A program made the translations under genes and the position numbers. DNA of 49,006 nucleotides from Oscillospiraceae bacterium (GTDB lineage Bacteria > Bacillota > Clostridia > Oscillospirales > Ruminococcaceae), in NCBI GenBank assembly GCA_009784625.1, contig WRBI01000014.1, forward strand, positions 1 to 49,006, read 5' to 3'. Below the pieces are notes generated by a model. That model searched no databases. It was not told the DNA's origin and was given only the letters and a program-made list of their open reading frames with translations. How positions within the stretch are numbered: position 1 is the first letter of the stretch; every line of letters begins with the position of its first letter. Shown here piece by piece: positions 16,195 through 25,000 of the stretch.

Positions 16195-17142
16195 TTACTT
16201 CCTCTCAATCCCAATATAGCGGTAGAATATAATGAAGAATGCACATGCAACTTTCATTCCAATCAACGCGTTCATCAAAACCAAATATACATCTTGAAAA
16301 ATGGTCAGATAATTGGCCGGCATGTATGCTGAAGCGCCAAGAAATACGATAAATACAGCCAAAAGTGTAGTAACGGCAAAGACCAATTCCTCTATCCTTA
16401 TAATACGGCCAATTCGTATATCATAAATGTCGTAAATAAGGTATCGGCAGATAAAGAAAGTTGCAATCACAACACCACCTTGGAAACCACCGCCCGGCGT
16501 AAGCTGGCCGTTAGCGATCAAATATATACCGAAAATAAGCAGAAGCGGGCAAACAATTCGCAAAGTGAAAATTGCCATTTCTGTGCCGTCGATCTCAACG
16601 TCAGTGTCGTCTTTTACCGAAACACCTTCATACCACGACATATGTGAAACAGCAATTACGCTGACCACCAGAATGAGCGCTTCAAACAAAGTATCGTAGA
16701 CGCGATAACCGAGGTAAATTGCAGTGACAACGTTTTCGCCGCCAACATCCCGCGCAAACATAGCAATGTATTGTGTTTTGAGATAAGTATTGACTGTGTA
16801 CTCAGGGATAAAATACAAAAACAACATAAACAAAAACCCAGAAAAAACAAGTGGAAGTGTGTATGTTTTGAGGAAAGTCAAAACTTTCAGTTTGGGAGGG
16901 GGTTCGGTGGTTTTGTCAACTCCAAGGTTGTGATATTTCTCAAAGCAAACCACGAAGAAAATAGTGGTAAAGACACTGACAGCAGCCTCAGCCATTGCGA
17001 CGTCCGGTGAACCGAGAAGTAGAAAACAAAAAGAAGTGATCAGCGAAAAAATGCCAAAAAAGATGATAATTTTTGCAATCTTTCGTTCAAAAACAATCAT
17101 CATGGCCATCGCCAGCCAAAGTACGAGCAATACTTGTATCAT
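16195..17142 (-). CDS. mrpB: Fused Mrp/Mbh subunit: MbhD-MbhE-MnhB (MrpA C-terminus plus MrpB)
   Basis: The 315-residue membrane protein joins three pieces. Residues about 1-75 carry the DUF4040/MbhD pattern (LLGSPDVAMAEAAVSVF). About 85-175 carry an MbhE-like segment (ENVVTAIYLGYRVYDTLFEA). The last 130 residues are MnhB-like (NGQLTPGGGFQGGVVIA). In Bacillus Mrp the first two belong to the end of MrpA; in archaeal Mbh complexes they are separate genes. Here they are fused to MrpB, and the N-terminal NuoL-like part of MrpA is absent. The start overlaps the mrpG stop by 4 nt, a sign of translational coupling. Confidence 0.88.
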   Translation of the reverse strand: MIQVLLVLWLAMAMMIVFERKIAKIIIFFGIFSLITSFCFLLLGSPDVAMAEAAVSVFTTIFFVVCFEKYHNLGVDKTTEPPPKLKVLTFLKTYTLPLVFSGFLFMLFLYFIPEYTVNTYLKTQYIAMFARDVGGENVVTAIYLGYRVYDTLFEALILVVSVIAVSHMSWYEGVSVKDDTDVEIDGTEMAIFTLRIVCPLLLIFGIYLIANGQLTPGGGFQGGVVIATFFICRYLIYDIYDIRIGRIIRIEELVFAVTTLLAVFIVFLGASAYMPANYLTIFQDVYLVLMNALIGMKVACAFFIIFYRYIGIERK

Positions 17143-17450
17143 ATCTTCTCCTCAGTTCGGTTTTCGTCAATTTTATGACCACTTGTGTACGCTCCACGCG
17201 CGATCGTATGCGCAACCAGCGGATTGAGAATCAGCATAATGAATATGAGAAGCAAAAGCTTTCCAGAAAAATAACTGAGCCCATGCCGAATCGCAAGCCC
17301 AATGATCAAAGTCAGTGCGCCAACCGTATCAACTTTCGAGCTCACAAGGATTCTCAGGTAAAAGCTTTCAAGCTTGAAAATTCCGAGAACGCCAAAACTC
17401 ATACAGATAATACCAGCCCAAATGAAGATGCTGCTGATTATTTCTGCCAT
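17139..17450 (-). CDS. mrpG: Mrp antiporter subunit G
   Basis: This 103-residue protein has three membrane helices with the MrpG/MnhG pattern GVLGIFKLESFYLRILVSSK and VDTVGALTLIIGL, followed by the conserved NPLVAHTIARGAY near the end. It is a small subunit of the Mrp complex and is needed for assembly in known systems. It overlaps mrpF by one nt and the fused mrpB by four, so translation is likely coupled. Confidence 0.93.
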   Translation of the reverse strand: MAEIISSIFIWAGIICMSFGVLGIFKLESFYLRILVSSKVDTVGALTLIIGLAIRHGLSYFSGKLLLLIFIMLILNPLVAHTIARGAYTSGHKIDENRTEEKI

Positions 17451-17704
17451 TACTTTTTCCCCCCTCTTTGCCGTTCAAGGAAGAATGCGATAAAGATGAT
17501 TCCGATAAAGCCGGAAAGCGCGTAAATCATAGCAAAATCCAAGAAGTAAGCGCGCTCTTGAATAGAGGCGTAAACAGCGATAATAATGATAATTTTAGTA
17601 GAGACAAGGTTCATTCCAAGCAGCCGGTCCCAGATGGACGGCCCCATGATTGCGCGTATTGCGTAAGCAGTCATAAATCCGATCATAATCCACAATATGT
17701 ACAT
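17450..17704 (-). CDS. mrpF: Mrp antiporter subunit F
   Basis: This 84-residue, three-helix membrane protein matches MrpF/MnhF: RAIMGPSIWDRLLGMNLVSTK in the first loop and helix, a membrane-embedded IIAVYASIQERAYFLD, and ALSGFIGIIFIAFFLER at the end. It is an essential small subunit of Mrp-type Na+(Li+)/H+ antiporters. It lies 9 nt after mrpE. Confidence 0.92.
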   Translation of the reverse strand: MYILWIMIGFMTAYAIRAIMGPSIWDRLLGMNLVSTKIIIIIAVYASIQERAYFLDFAMIYALSGFIGIIFIAFFLERQRGGKK

Positions 17705-17713
17705 ATTAAAGTC

Positions 17714-18193
17714 TCACTTCTGCACTTTTAATAATTGGTTCTCCAGCCGGCCTTTCAGCACACCGTCAGCCACGCTCATATCGCGGTTATCACTTTTTTC
17801 TCTCAGCCAGAGCAGGGTAAGTGTGTCATCTTTTATGTTGAGCAAAATCGAGCCGGGCGTCAACGTAACCGAGTCGGCGAGAATAACTCTGAGTGTGTCG
17901 TTTGTCAGCTTTGTTTTGACGTCGACAACGTCGACTTTGCCGCCTGTCAATATGACTTTTATGACAAAGAACCCGGCGAAGTATATTTGCCCGATTACGT
18001 AAAACAAGAACAAAGTCAGCCTAAAAAAATTGATATTGCGTATCTCTTGTAAAGGCAGGTATTTGTTGTAAAACCAGAGGCATCCGGCCCCCACCGCCAG
18101 TCCAATAAATGCGGTAGCAATAGAGAAGTATTCCCTAAGCAAAATCCAGACCACTGCCAGTATAAGGATATCAAAGATGCGAAATCTTTTCAA
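17714..18193 (-). CDS. mrpE: Mrp antiporter subunit E
   Basis: The 159-residue MrpE/MnhE-type protein has two N-terminal helix pairs and a cytosolic domain with the conserved NDTLRVILADSVTLTPGSIL and DDTLTLLWL segments. It is the first gene of the operon, as in the MbhA-first order of archaeal Mbh clusters rather than the mrpABCDEFG order of Bacillus. The start is TTG, with AAAGGAGGG (near 18201-18208) in front. Confidence 0.92.
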   Translation of the reverse strand: MKRFRIFDILILAVVWILLREYFSIATAFIGLAVGAGCLWFYNKYLPLQEIRNINFFRLTLFLFYVIGQIYFAGFFVIKVILTGGKVDVVDVKTKLTNDTLRVILADSVTLTPGSILLNIKDDTLTLLWLREKSDNRDMSVADGVLKGRLENQLLKVQK

Positions 18194-18256
18194 AACCTAC
18201 CCTCCTTTATTAAGATATATCCGTGCATATAGCTATATCGCAACAAAAAATGAGAT

Positions 18257-18286
18257 AATGTATCGATAATTTAGCTAAACCGTCAA
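18257..18286 (-). promoter_or_regulatory. Promoter of the Mrp operon
   Basis: On the minus strand TTGACG (18281-18286) and TACATT (18257-18262) are 18 bp apart. The expected start is about 60 nt before mrpE. Confidence 0.55.
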
Positions 18287-18382
18287 ATCTCAAATGCACA
18301 GCATTAAGTATACAACAATTTTTAATTGATGGCAAGTGGTTTGCGTGAAATGCAAAAATTGGCCGCCACAATGCCGAAAATA

Positions 18383-18411
18383 TTGACTATACAGCCTTTT
18401 TGCGGTATGAT
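18383..18411 (+). promoter_or_regulatory. Promoter of the AEC permease gene
   Basis: TTGACT (18383-18388) and TATGAT (18406-18411) have a 17-bp spacer. The start would fall near 18418, about 30 nt before the coding region. Confidence 0.65.
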
Positions 18412-18449
18412 AAATTAAATATACGTATTGACCGTTAAGGGGAGTGAGT

Positions 18450-19406
18450 TTGCTGGATATATTGGCTTTCAGCCTGAACGCCACCCTGCCGGTCATTCTA
18501 TTTATGGTTTTGGGGATTGTTTCCCGCCGGTTCGAGCTGCTGGATGCTGCGACCGCCAAAAAGCTGAACAACCTTTGTTTTCTGGTTTTTTTGCCCGGCC
18601 TTTTGTTTTACAACGTTTACAACATCGACTTTACAGCTGAGTTCTCGCTTGGGCTGGTTATCTACGCGGCCGTTACTCTGGCTGTGATGATCTGCCTGCT
18701 TAGCCTGATATTGTTCCCGATATTGGGCGACCGGGCCCGGGCCGCCACTTATGTACATATCCTTTGCCGCTCAAACTATATCATGTTTGGAATTGCCATT
18801 GCCCAAAACATGTTTGGCGAACCGGGATTGCGGGTGGCCGCCATGCTCATTCCGGTCGCGCTGATTATCTTTAACTTCGCCGCGGTCATCCTGCTCAGTG
18901 TCGGTTCGATCAAAGAAGCCGGGTCAACCGCCGTTATGATCAAAGAAGTTTTGTCCGGACTGATCAAAAATCCGCTGATCGTGACCAGCATTGTGGCCAC
19001 CCTGATCTCGGTGTCCGGGCTGGTCCTGCCGGTTTGGCTGTACACAACCTCGCGCAGCCTCTCAAATCTGGCCGCCCCTTTCTGCCTGATCATATTGGGC
19101 GCACAAATTGATTGGAAGAACCTGCGCGAAAATGTCCGGCTGGTCACTACCCTGACTAGCGCCCGTCTGATTTTTGTCCCGCTGATCATGGTGCCGGTCG
19201 CGGTTTACTTCGGGTTTCGCGGCCCGGCTTTGGCGGCTTTATTCGCGCTGTACGCCTCCCCTTTGGCTCACTCGGCCGCTGTTATGGCACAGCGTTACGA
19301 CGTGCACGCCGGCTTTACCACCCAAGTTTTGGCTATGTCCACCGTGTTGGGCGGCTTTACCAATTTTGTCGGGATTTACATCCTGCGCTACTTTGAGCTA
19401 TTCTAA
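18450..19406 (+). CDS. AEC family permease (auxin efflux carrier-like)
   Basis: This integral membrane protein of about 318 residues has ten helices in two sets of five, as in the AEC family. It shows NLCFLVFLPGLLFYNV in the first half, SNYIMFGIAIAQNMFG, and the late SPLAHSAAVMAQRYD. Bacterial members export or import small organic acids such as malate; the substrate here is unknown. The start is taken as TTG at 18450, seven nt after AAGGGGAG. The GTG at 18444 is directly next to that site and less likely. The cysteine desulfurase gene follows with its ribosome site overlapping this stop codon. Confidence 0.88.
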   Translation: MLDILAFSLNATLPVILFMVLGIVSRRFELLDAATAKKLNNLCFLVFLPGLLFYNVYNIDFTAEFSLGLVIYAAVTLAVMICLLSLILFPILGDRARAATYVHILCRSNYIMFGIAIAQNMFGEPGLRVAAMLIPVALIIFNFAAVILLSVGSIKEAGSTAVMIKEVLSGLIKNPLIVTSIVATLISVSGLVLPVWLYTTSRSLSNLAAPFCLIILGAQIDWKNLRENVRLVTTLTSARLIFVPLIMVPVAVYFGFRGPALAALFALYASPLAHSAAVMAQRYDVHAGFTTQVLAMSTVLGGFTNFVGIYILRYFELF

Positions 19407-19422
19407 AGGAGTGTTTTCTTTT

Positions 19423-20559
19423 TTGCGCGAAGTGTATTTGGACAACTGCGCCACCACTGCCACCGACCCGGAAGTGGCCGCGCTGGCCGCCCGGGTGATG
19501 CAGTTTGAATTTGGCAACCCGTCCTCTCTCCACCGGAAAGGGCTGGAGGCACAGCTTTTGCTCGATAAGGCGCGGGAACAAATCGCAAATGCCATCGGTG
19601 CGTCACCGGAGGAAGTTTACTTCACTTCCGGTGGGACACAGGCCAACAACCTTGCGCTGATCGGCGCGTTTACAGCTCACAAGCGAAAAGCAAATCGCCT
19701 GGTCAGCGGCAAAGTCGAACACTCGTCGGTGCGCGGTGCGCTCGCGCATATCCAAACGATCGGCGGTGAGGCTGAGCTGGTCGACCCGCTGCCGGACGGC
19801 TCTGCCGACCCCGAAAAGTTTGCCGGCGCTTTGGATGCGCGCACACTGCTTCTCTCCTGCGGGCTGGTCAACAGCGAAACCGGCGGGATCTCACCGGTCG
19901 GCGATATCACAAAAGCGGCCAAAGCAAAATTTTCGCGAATCCTCATCCATTGCGACGCGGTTCAGGCGTTTGGCAAGCTGCCGGTCGCTGTCAACAAGCT
20001 GGGTGTTGACATGCTCAGTTTGAGCGGGCATAAACTCCACGCGCCCAAGGGGATCGGCGCGCTCTACATCCGCAAAGGCGTGCGGATTCACCCGCTCATA
20101 CACGGAGGCGGGCAGGAGCGCGGGCTGAATCCGGGAACCGAGAGTGTCCCACTGGCCTGTGCGTTCGGCTTAGCAGCCGAAAAAATCATCCCCAAAGTAA
20201 GTTTGAACTTCGATCACTACCAATCGATTCGTAAACATTTTGTAAAAAAAGCCGAAAACATCGCCGGCCTTTGCATCAATTCACCGCCGGATGGCGCACC
20301 TAATATCTGTAACGTCAGCCTGCCCGGTTATAAGAGTGAGACGCTTCTGCACTTTTTGGCTGAGCGCGGGGTGTATGTATCCAGCGGGTCGGCTTGCGCC
20401 AAAGGCAAAGACAGCCATGTGCTGGCCGCAATCGGCTTGCCCCGCGAACGGATACAAAGCGCATTGCGGATAAGTTTTTGTAAGGACACAACCCCCGGCG
20501 AGATCGACATTTTCTTTGAGGCGCTCGCGCTGGGCTTAGATACGATTAGGAGCAGCTAA
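19423..20559 (+). CDS. Cysteine desulfurase (NifS/IscS family)
   Basis: This PLP enzyme of 378 residues takes sulfur from cysteine as a persulfide. It shows YLDNCATT, the PLP-lysine segment SGHKLHAPKGIGAL, GGGQERGLNPGTE, and the active-site cysteine loop SSGSACAKGK. It precedes thiI by 3 nt, so it most likely supplies sulfur for tRNA 4-thiouridine, and perhaps for thiazole. I set the start to TTG 19423, eleven nt after AAAGGAG that overlaps the stop of the upstream gene. A longer reading from 19366 overlaps that gene and is not needed by the family alignment. Confidence 0.93.
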   Translation: MREVYLDNCATTATDPEVAALAARVMQFEFGNPSSLHRKGLEAQLLLDKAREQIANAIGASPEEVYFTSGGTQANNLALIGAFTAHKRKANRLVSGKVEHSSVRGALAHIQTIGGEAELVDPLPDGSADPEKFAGALDARTLLLSCGLVNSETGGISPVGDITKAAKAKFSRILIHCDAVQAFGKLPVAVNKLGVDMLSLSGHKLHAPKGIGALYIRKGVRIHPLIHGGGQERGLNPGTESVPLACAFGLAAEKIIPKVSLNFDHYQSIRKHFVKKAENIAGLCINSPPDGAPNICNVSLPGYKSETLLHFLAERGVYVSSGSACAKGKDSHVLAAIGLPRERIQSALRISFCKDTTPGEIDIFFEALALGLDTIRSS

Positions 20560-20562
20560 CAC

Positions 20563-21729
20563 ATGAAGGAAGTCATCCTGCTAAAAAGCGGGGAAATCGC
20601 GTTAAAGGGCCTCAACCGCTCAAGTTTTGAGGACATCATGATCAAAAATTGCAGACAGGCCCTGCGCGGGCTGGGCGAATTTGGTTTTTCAAAAGCGCAG
20701 AGCACAACATTTGTCACCCCGGTGGGCGAAGCCGATGTCACCCAGGCGGTTGAGCGGCTTTCCCGCGTGTTCGGGATCGCCGCGCTCTCCCGTGCCTGTG
20801 TGGTTGAAAAAGATTATAATGCCATTGCACAGGCGGCGGCGCAATATCTGGCCGACCAGCTGCAAAACGCCCGTACTTTTAAAGTAATGGCCAAGCGGTC
20901 GGATAAAAAATTTGCGATGAACTCGCCCCAAATCTGCGCTGAGCTGGGCGGGTATCTGCTTGAACGTTACCCCCACCTAAAAGTGGACGTCGAAAATCCG
21001 GAAGTTCTGGTCACCGTTGAGGTGCGGGACTTTGGGGCGTATGTCCACGGGCGGCAGCTGCCCGGCGCGGGCGGGATTCCGGTGGGCAGTTCGGGCAGGG
21101 CGCTCCTGCTGCTTTCCGGCGGGATCGACAGCCCGGTGGCCGGGGTGATGATGGCCAAGCGCGGGCTGACAATCAGCGCGGCACACTTTTACTCCCCGCC
21201 TTATACCAGCGAGCGGGCACTGCTCAAAGTCAAAGGATTGTGCGCTAAAATGGCAAGGTACTGCGGCCCGATCACCCTGCATACAGTCCCCTTTACCGAG
21301 ATTTCCGAAGCCATCGCGCGTGAATGTCCCGAAGCTTTCGCGACCATCATCATGCGCCGGTTTATGATGCAGATATCCGAGCGAATCGCGCAAAGTAACG
21401 ACTGCTCCGGCCTGATCACCGGCGAAAGTGTGGGGCAAGTAGCCAGCCAGACCATGGCCTCACTCACCTGTACACAGGCGGGGCTGATCCTGCCGGTCAT
21501 CCGCCCGGTGGTCGGGATGGACAAAGAAGAGATCATCCGGGTGGCGCGAAAAATTGATACGTTCGAACTCAGCGTTCAGCCTTATGAAGACTGCTGCACT
21601 GTCTTCACCCCCAAGCGCCCCAAAACCCGCCCCCGCCTGGAAGAAGTGATCCGCGCGGAGGTAAATCTTGATTACCAGGCGCTGACCAGCCGCGCGATAA
21701 GCGATATCACAAGTGAGCGGGTCTACTAA
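20563..21729 (+). CDS. thiI: tRNA 4-thiouridine synthase ThiI
   Basis: The 388-residue ThiI has an N-terminal ferredoxin-like and THUMP region, then a PP-loop ATPase with SGGIDSPVAGVMMAKRG and the later PPYTSERALLKVK and YEDCCTVFTPKRPKTRP signatures. It activates U8 of tRNA and inserts sulfur. The C-terminal rhodanese domain of the E. coli protein is absent, the normal state for Gram-positive ThiI, which works with a dedicated NifS-like partner. That partner is the gene directly upstream. Confidence 0.95.
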   Translation: MKEVILLKSGEIALKGLNRSSFEDIMIKNCRQALRGLGEFGFSKAQSTTFVTPVGEADVTQAVERLSRVFGIAALSRACVVEKDYNAIAQAAAQYLADQLQNARTFKVMAKRSDKKFAMNSPQICAELGGYLLERYPHLKVDVENPEVLVTVEVRDFGAYVHGRQLPGAGGIPVGSSGRALLLLSGGIDSPVAGVMMAKRGLTISAAHFYSPPYTSERALLKVKGLCAKMARYCGPITLHTVPFTEISEAIARECPEAFATIIMRRFMMQISERIAQSNDCSGLITGESVGQVASQTMASLTCTQAGLILPVIRPVVGMDKEEIIRVARKIDTFELSVQPYEDCCTVFTPKRPKTRPRLEEVIRAEVNLDYQALTSRAISDITSERVY

Positions 21730-21749
21730 CCGCGACAAAGGTGAAAGCA

Positions 21750-21956
21750 ATGGCTAAAACATGCCCAAAATGCGAAAACCAGATGGTCGAAGCCGTGGTT
21801 GTAGCGGCCGGTACGTACTATGTTCGTATCGGTAAAAAACCAGTTAAAGCTTTCGGGTGGCGTAAACAAAGCTGTGCCATCAATCAATTCGCGTGCCCGA
21901 AATGCGGCTATGTCGAAATGTACGCTGAACAACCGGATGTCTTTGCGAAAGGCTAG
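21750..21956 (+). CDS. Small zinc-ribbon protein
   Basis: This protein of 68 residues has two CxxC pairs (CPKCENQM at the start, CPKCGYVEMYA near the end) that would form one zinc ribbon around a basic middle (GKKPVKAFGWRKQSC). Such proteins are common near clostridial tRNA or metabolic genes; function is unknown. ATG at 21750 has AAAGGTG upstream. A GTG reading three codons longer is possible. Confidence 0.75.
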   Translation: MAKTCPKCENQMVEAVVVAAGTYYVRIGKKPVKAFGWRKQSCAINQFACPKCGYVEMYAEQPDVFAKG

Positions 21957-22034
21957 CGAAATTTAATTCTATCGTAAAGCGATACTTTAACTGTCAATTG
22001 TCCACTGTCAACTAAAAAAGGTGGTGTTTGCATT
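21957..22034. other. Intergenic stretch with short repeated motif
   Basis: Contains ACTGTCAATTGTCCACTGTCAACT, in which ACTGTCAA occurs twice about 16 bp apart with the palindromic CAATTG between. It lies directly before the ribosome site (AAAGGTGG) of the fusion gene. It could be a small intergenic repeat or a regulatory site. Confidence 0.35.
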
Positions 22035-25000
22035 TTGGTTGCCGAGCTGATTTTAGCGCCCGAACTTACCGGCCAGGCCGAAGACGGCGGGGCGAATATC
22101 AAGGCCGGGGCATGGCGGGTTGCCCAGGCCCTTTCGGCGGTTGGCGTCAGAGTGCGCGAGCAGGTCAGCGTCTGTTCGGGTGCGCCTGACTTCCAAAAAG
22201 CGATGGTCTCCGCCCTCAAGCGATCGGACGTGATCGTCACCTTGGGCGGCCTCTCAACCGAAAGCGACGGAATCGCCAAAGCGGCTGTATCCAAAGGGCT
22301 GGGCTTGCCGTTTGAGACAAACAAAGCTTGCCTGCAAGCCATTGAAATCTATTGCAAACGAACCGGGATCCCATTTTTACCCGAAGACGCCGCGCTCGCG
22401 CAGCTGCCCAAAGGCAGCCTGCCCATCCCGGGCAAACACGGCAAAATCCCGGGTATCCTGATATCGTCCAAGTCACAGCACATCGTCATGCTGCCCGGCT
22501 CTGAGCGGGAATCGTTGTCTATCCTGACAGACGCTGTCCTCCCGCATATACAGGGGAGAGCGCCGGTGAGCGAAGTTTCTGTCACCCGAACCCTGCGCAC
22601 GTATGGGATGAGCGAGGAGGACATTCGCCGCCAGCTTTCCGGGCTTTTAGGCGCGGCCAACCCGACTTTATCCATCCAAAAAGAGGGGAACGAAGTGCTG
22701 GTCGGGGTGACCGGCAAGGGCGCGGGTTCTGAAAAGGCGGCAAGTGTCTGCACCCCCACTTTGCGCAAAGCCGCCCAGCTGTTGGGGGACAGCGCTTATG
22801 GGCTGGACGTCGAATCGCTGCAAGCGGCGGTGGTTGACAAGCTGAAAAACAAAGAGCTGGGGCTGGCCATCGCCGAGGCGGGCAGCTCCGGGATGCTTAC
22901 CCGTGTCTTAAACGAGACCGCCGGCGGGTCGGATGTCGTGCGCTACAGCGTTTTTGTGGATGACAACGCCGCCAAACACAAACAGCTTGGGGTCAGTTCC
23001 CGCCTGCTCAAAAAGCAGGGGGCGGTCAGCGAGCAGGCCGCGGTAGCCGTTGCCAGCGCAGCGCGCGAAAAATCGGGGGCGCAGGTCGCCATCTCGCTGC
23101 TGATGGGGGACGGCCAGGACAAAAAATCACCGCATGGGCTTGCATACATAGCCGTCTGTGGTGTAGACTGTGTATATGTCAAAAAGCTTGTGATCGGCAG
23201 CGGCGACCCAAGTGAGCGGGATTTGGCGTTGGACGCCGCGCTTTCCCGCGCGCTGAACATGATCCGGCTGTTTGTTGATTACTTTCCCAAGTGGTATATG
23301 GGTGCTATTCCACTCGAAGAAGCGCTGGATGGCCGAACCGTCACAAACCTTTCCTCTTACGACGACCCACACGCCGACTATAAGAAGAAAGGCCCGCTCG
23401 CACGTTTTTTCGGAAATTTTATCATTCGCAAGGCCGATCGGCCGGGAGTAAAAGTGAAAAAATTTGTCTTTATAACGGCTATGTTGGTACTGGCCGCGTC
23501 CTCATCTTATGTTGGTTATCAGCTTTGGGAAAGCTACCGCGCCCATCAGCTGGCCGCAGAACTGCAGGAAATGTTCACATACGGGGATATAGACGCCGGG
23601 GAGGAAATTCCCGCCGACTTTCCGCGCGGGCTAAACACGCGCTTTGCCGCCCTGTTCGCCCGCAACGAGGATGTGGTCGCGCACATTCACATCCCGGGTA
23701 CAAACATAAATTACCCGATTGTACAGACAGCCGACAACGACTTTTATCTGCGGCGAAATTTTAACCGCGAATCGACTTCGCACGGCGTCCCCTTTATGGA
23801 CAAGCGGGTAAATATGCGCCAGCCCAGCGACAACATGGTCGTCTACGGCCACAACATGATGGACGACCAGCTTTTTGGTGACCTTTTGTTTTACAACGCA
23901 CTCGACCCAAACCACGGCGGCCAGCAGGCGCTCGATTTCTTTAAGGACCACCACTTGATCGAGTTTACCTCTATTTTCGGCGACGCAACCACACAGTTTA
24001 AGATCTTCTCGATCTTTATAAGCAACGCATCCGACACGCACGGCCCGGTCTTCAATTACCACAACTTCATTGAGGCCGAGACCGAGCGCGACTTTATAAA
24101 TTTTGTGGATCAACTGATGATCAGAAGCATGATCAACACCGGGGTAGATGTACAGCCGGGCGATCAGCTGCTCACCCTTTCCACCTGTACCTATGAATTT
24201 GACGACGCGCGGTTTGTGGTTGTGGCCAGACGGCTGCGCCGCAACGAAACCCCCGAACTGAACCGCGGCCTTGTCAGCTTAAACGAGAACCCGCTTATGC
24301 CAAACGTTTGGTATGAACTGTTTGGCGGCTCTCCACCCGAAGAAGTTGGCCAATCTGCCGAGATCGTCACGGTGGCGACCGATTCTTCTTCAAGCGCCGG
24401 GCTTGCGCTACTCAGTTTCGCATCCATGCGGGTGGAGAATATTGGCCAAGCGACTGAGGTTATAGAAACCGCTGCCGATCTGCCGGCAGAGACCGCACTG
24501 CCGCCCGAACCTGAACCGCAGCAGCAAGCCCAAACTGCTCCGCCTCCGGAGACAGCGCCGGCCCCGCAAACCGCGCCTCCGCCCGAGTCTCAACAACAGC
24601 CCCGTACCGCTCCACCACCTGAACCTGAACCGCAGCCGGAGCCTGAACCACCGCCGCAGCCGCGTATGCAAGAGTCGGCGCCTCCTCCCCCGCCGCAGCA
24701 GCAAGAACCTCCGCCCGCCAATCGGACGCCGACCCACAGCTATGACGGCACACTGCGGGTACGGGCAGACGGGCGGGAAATCACCGAAGACGCACTCTAC
24801 ATAGTCTCACGGATTGTCCAGATTGAGACGGGGTCAAACTCCTTTCACGATCAGGCGATTATGGCACAGGCGGTCGCCGCATATTCCTTTGTCCGGTACT
24901 ACAACGACCGCGGCCTGCCCGCCAACGTTCTGCTCGCGCCACAGGCAACCCCGCGAATCACCAACCTCACCGCCCGGGTGTTGGGCGAGGCCGTTCACTT

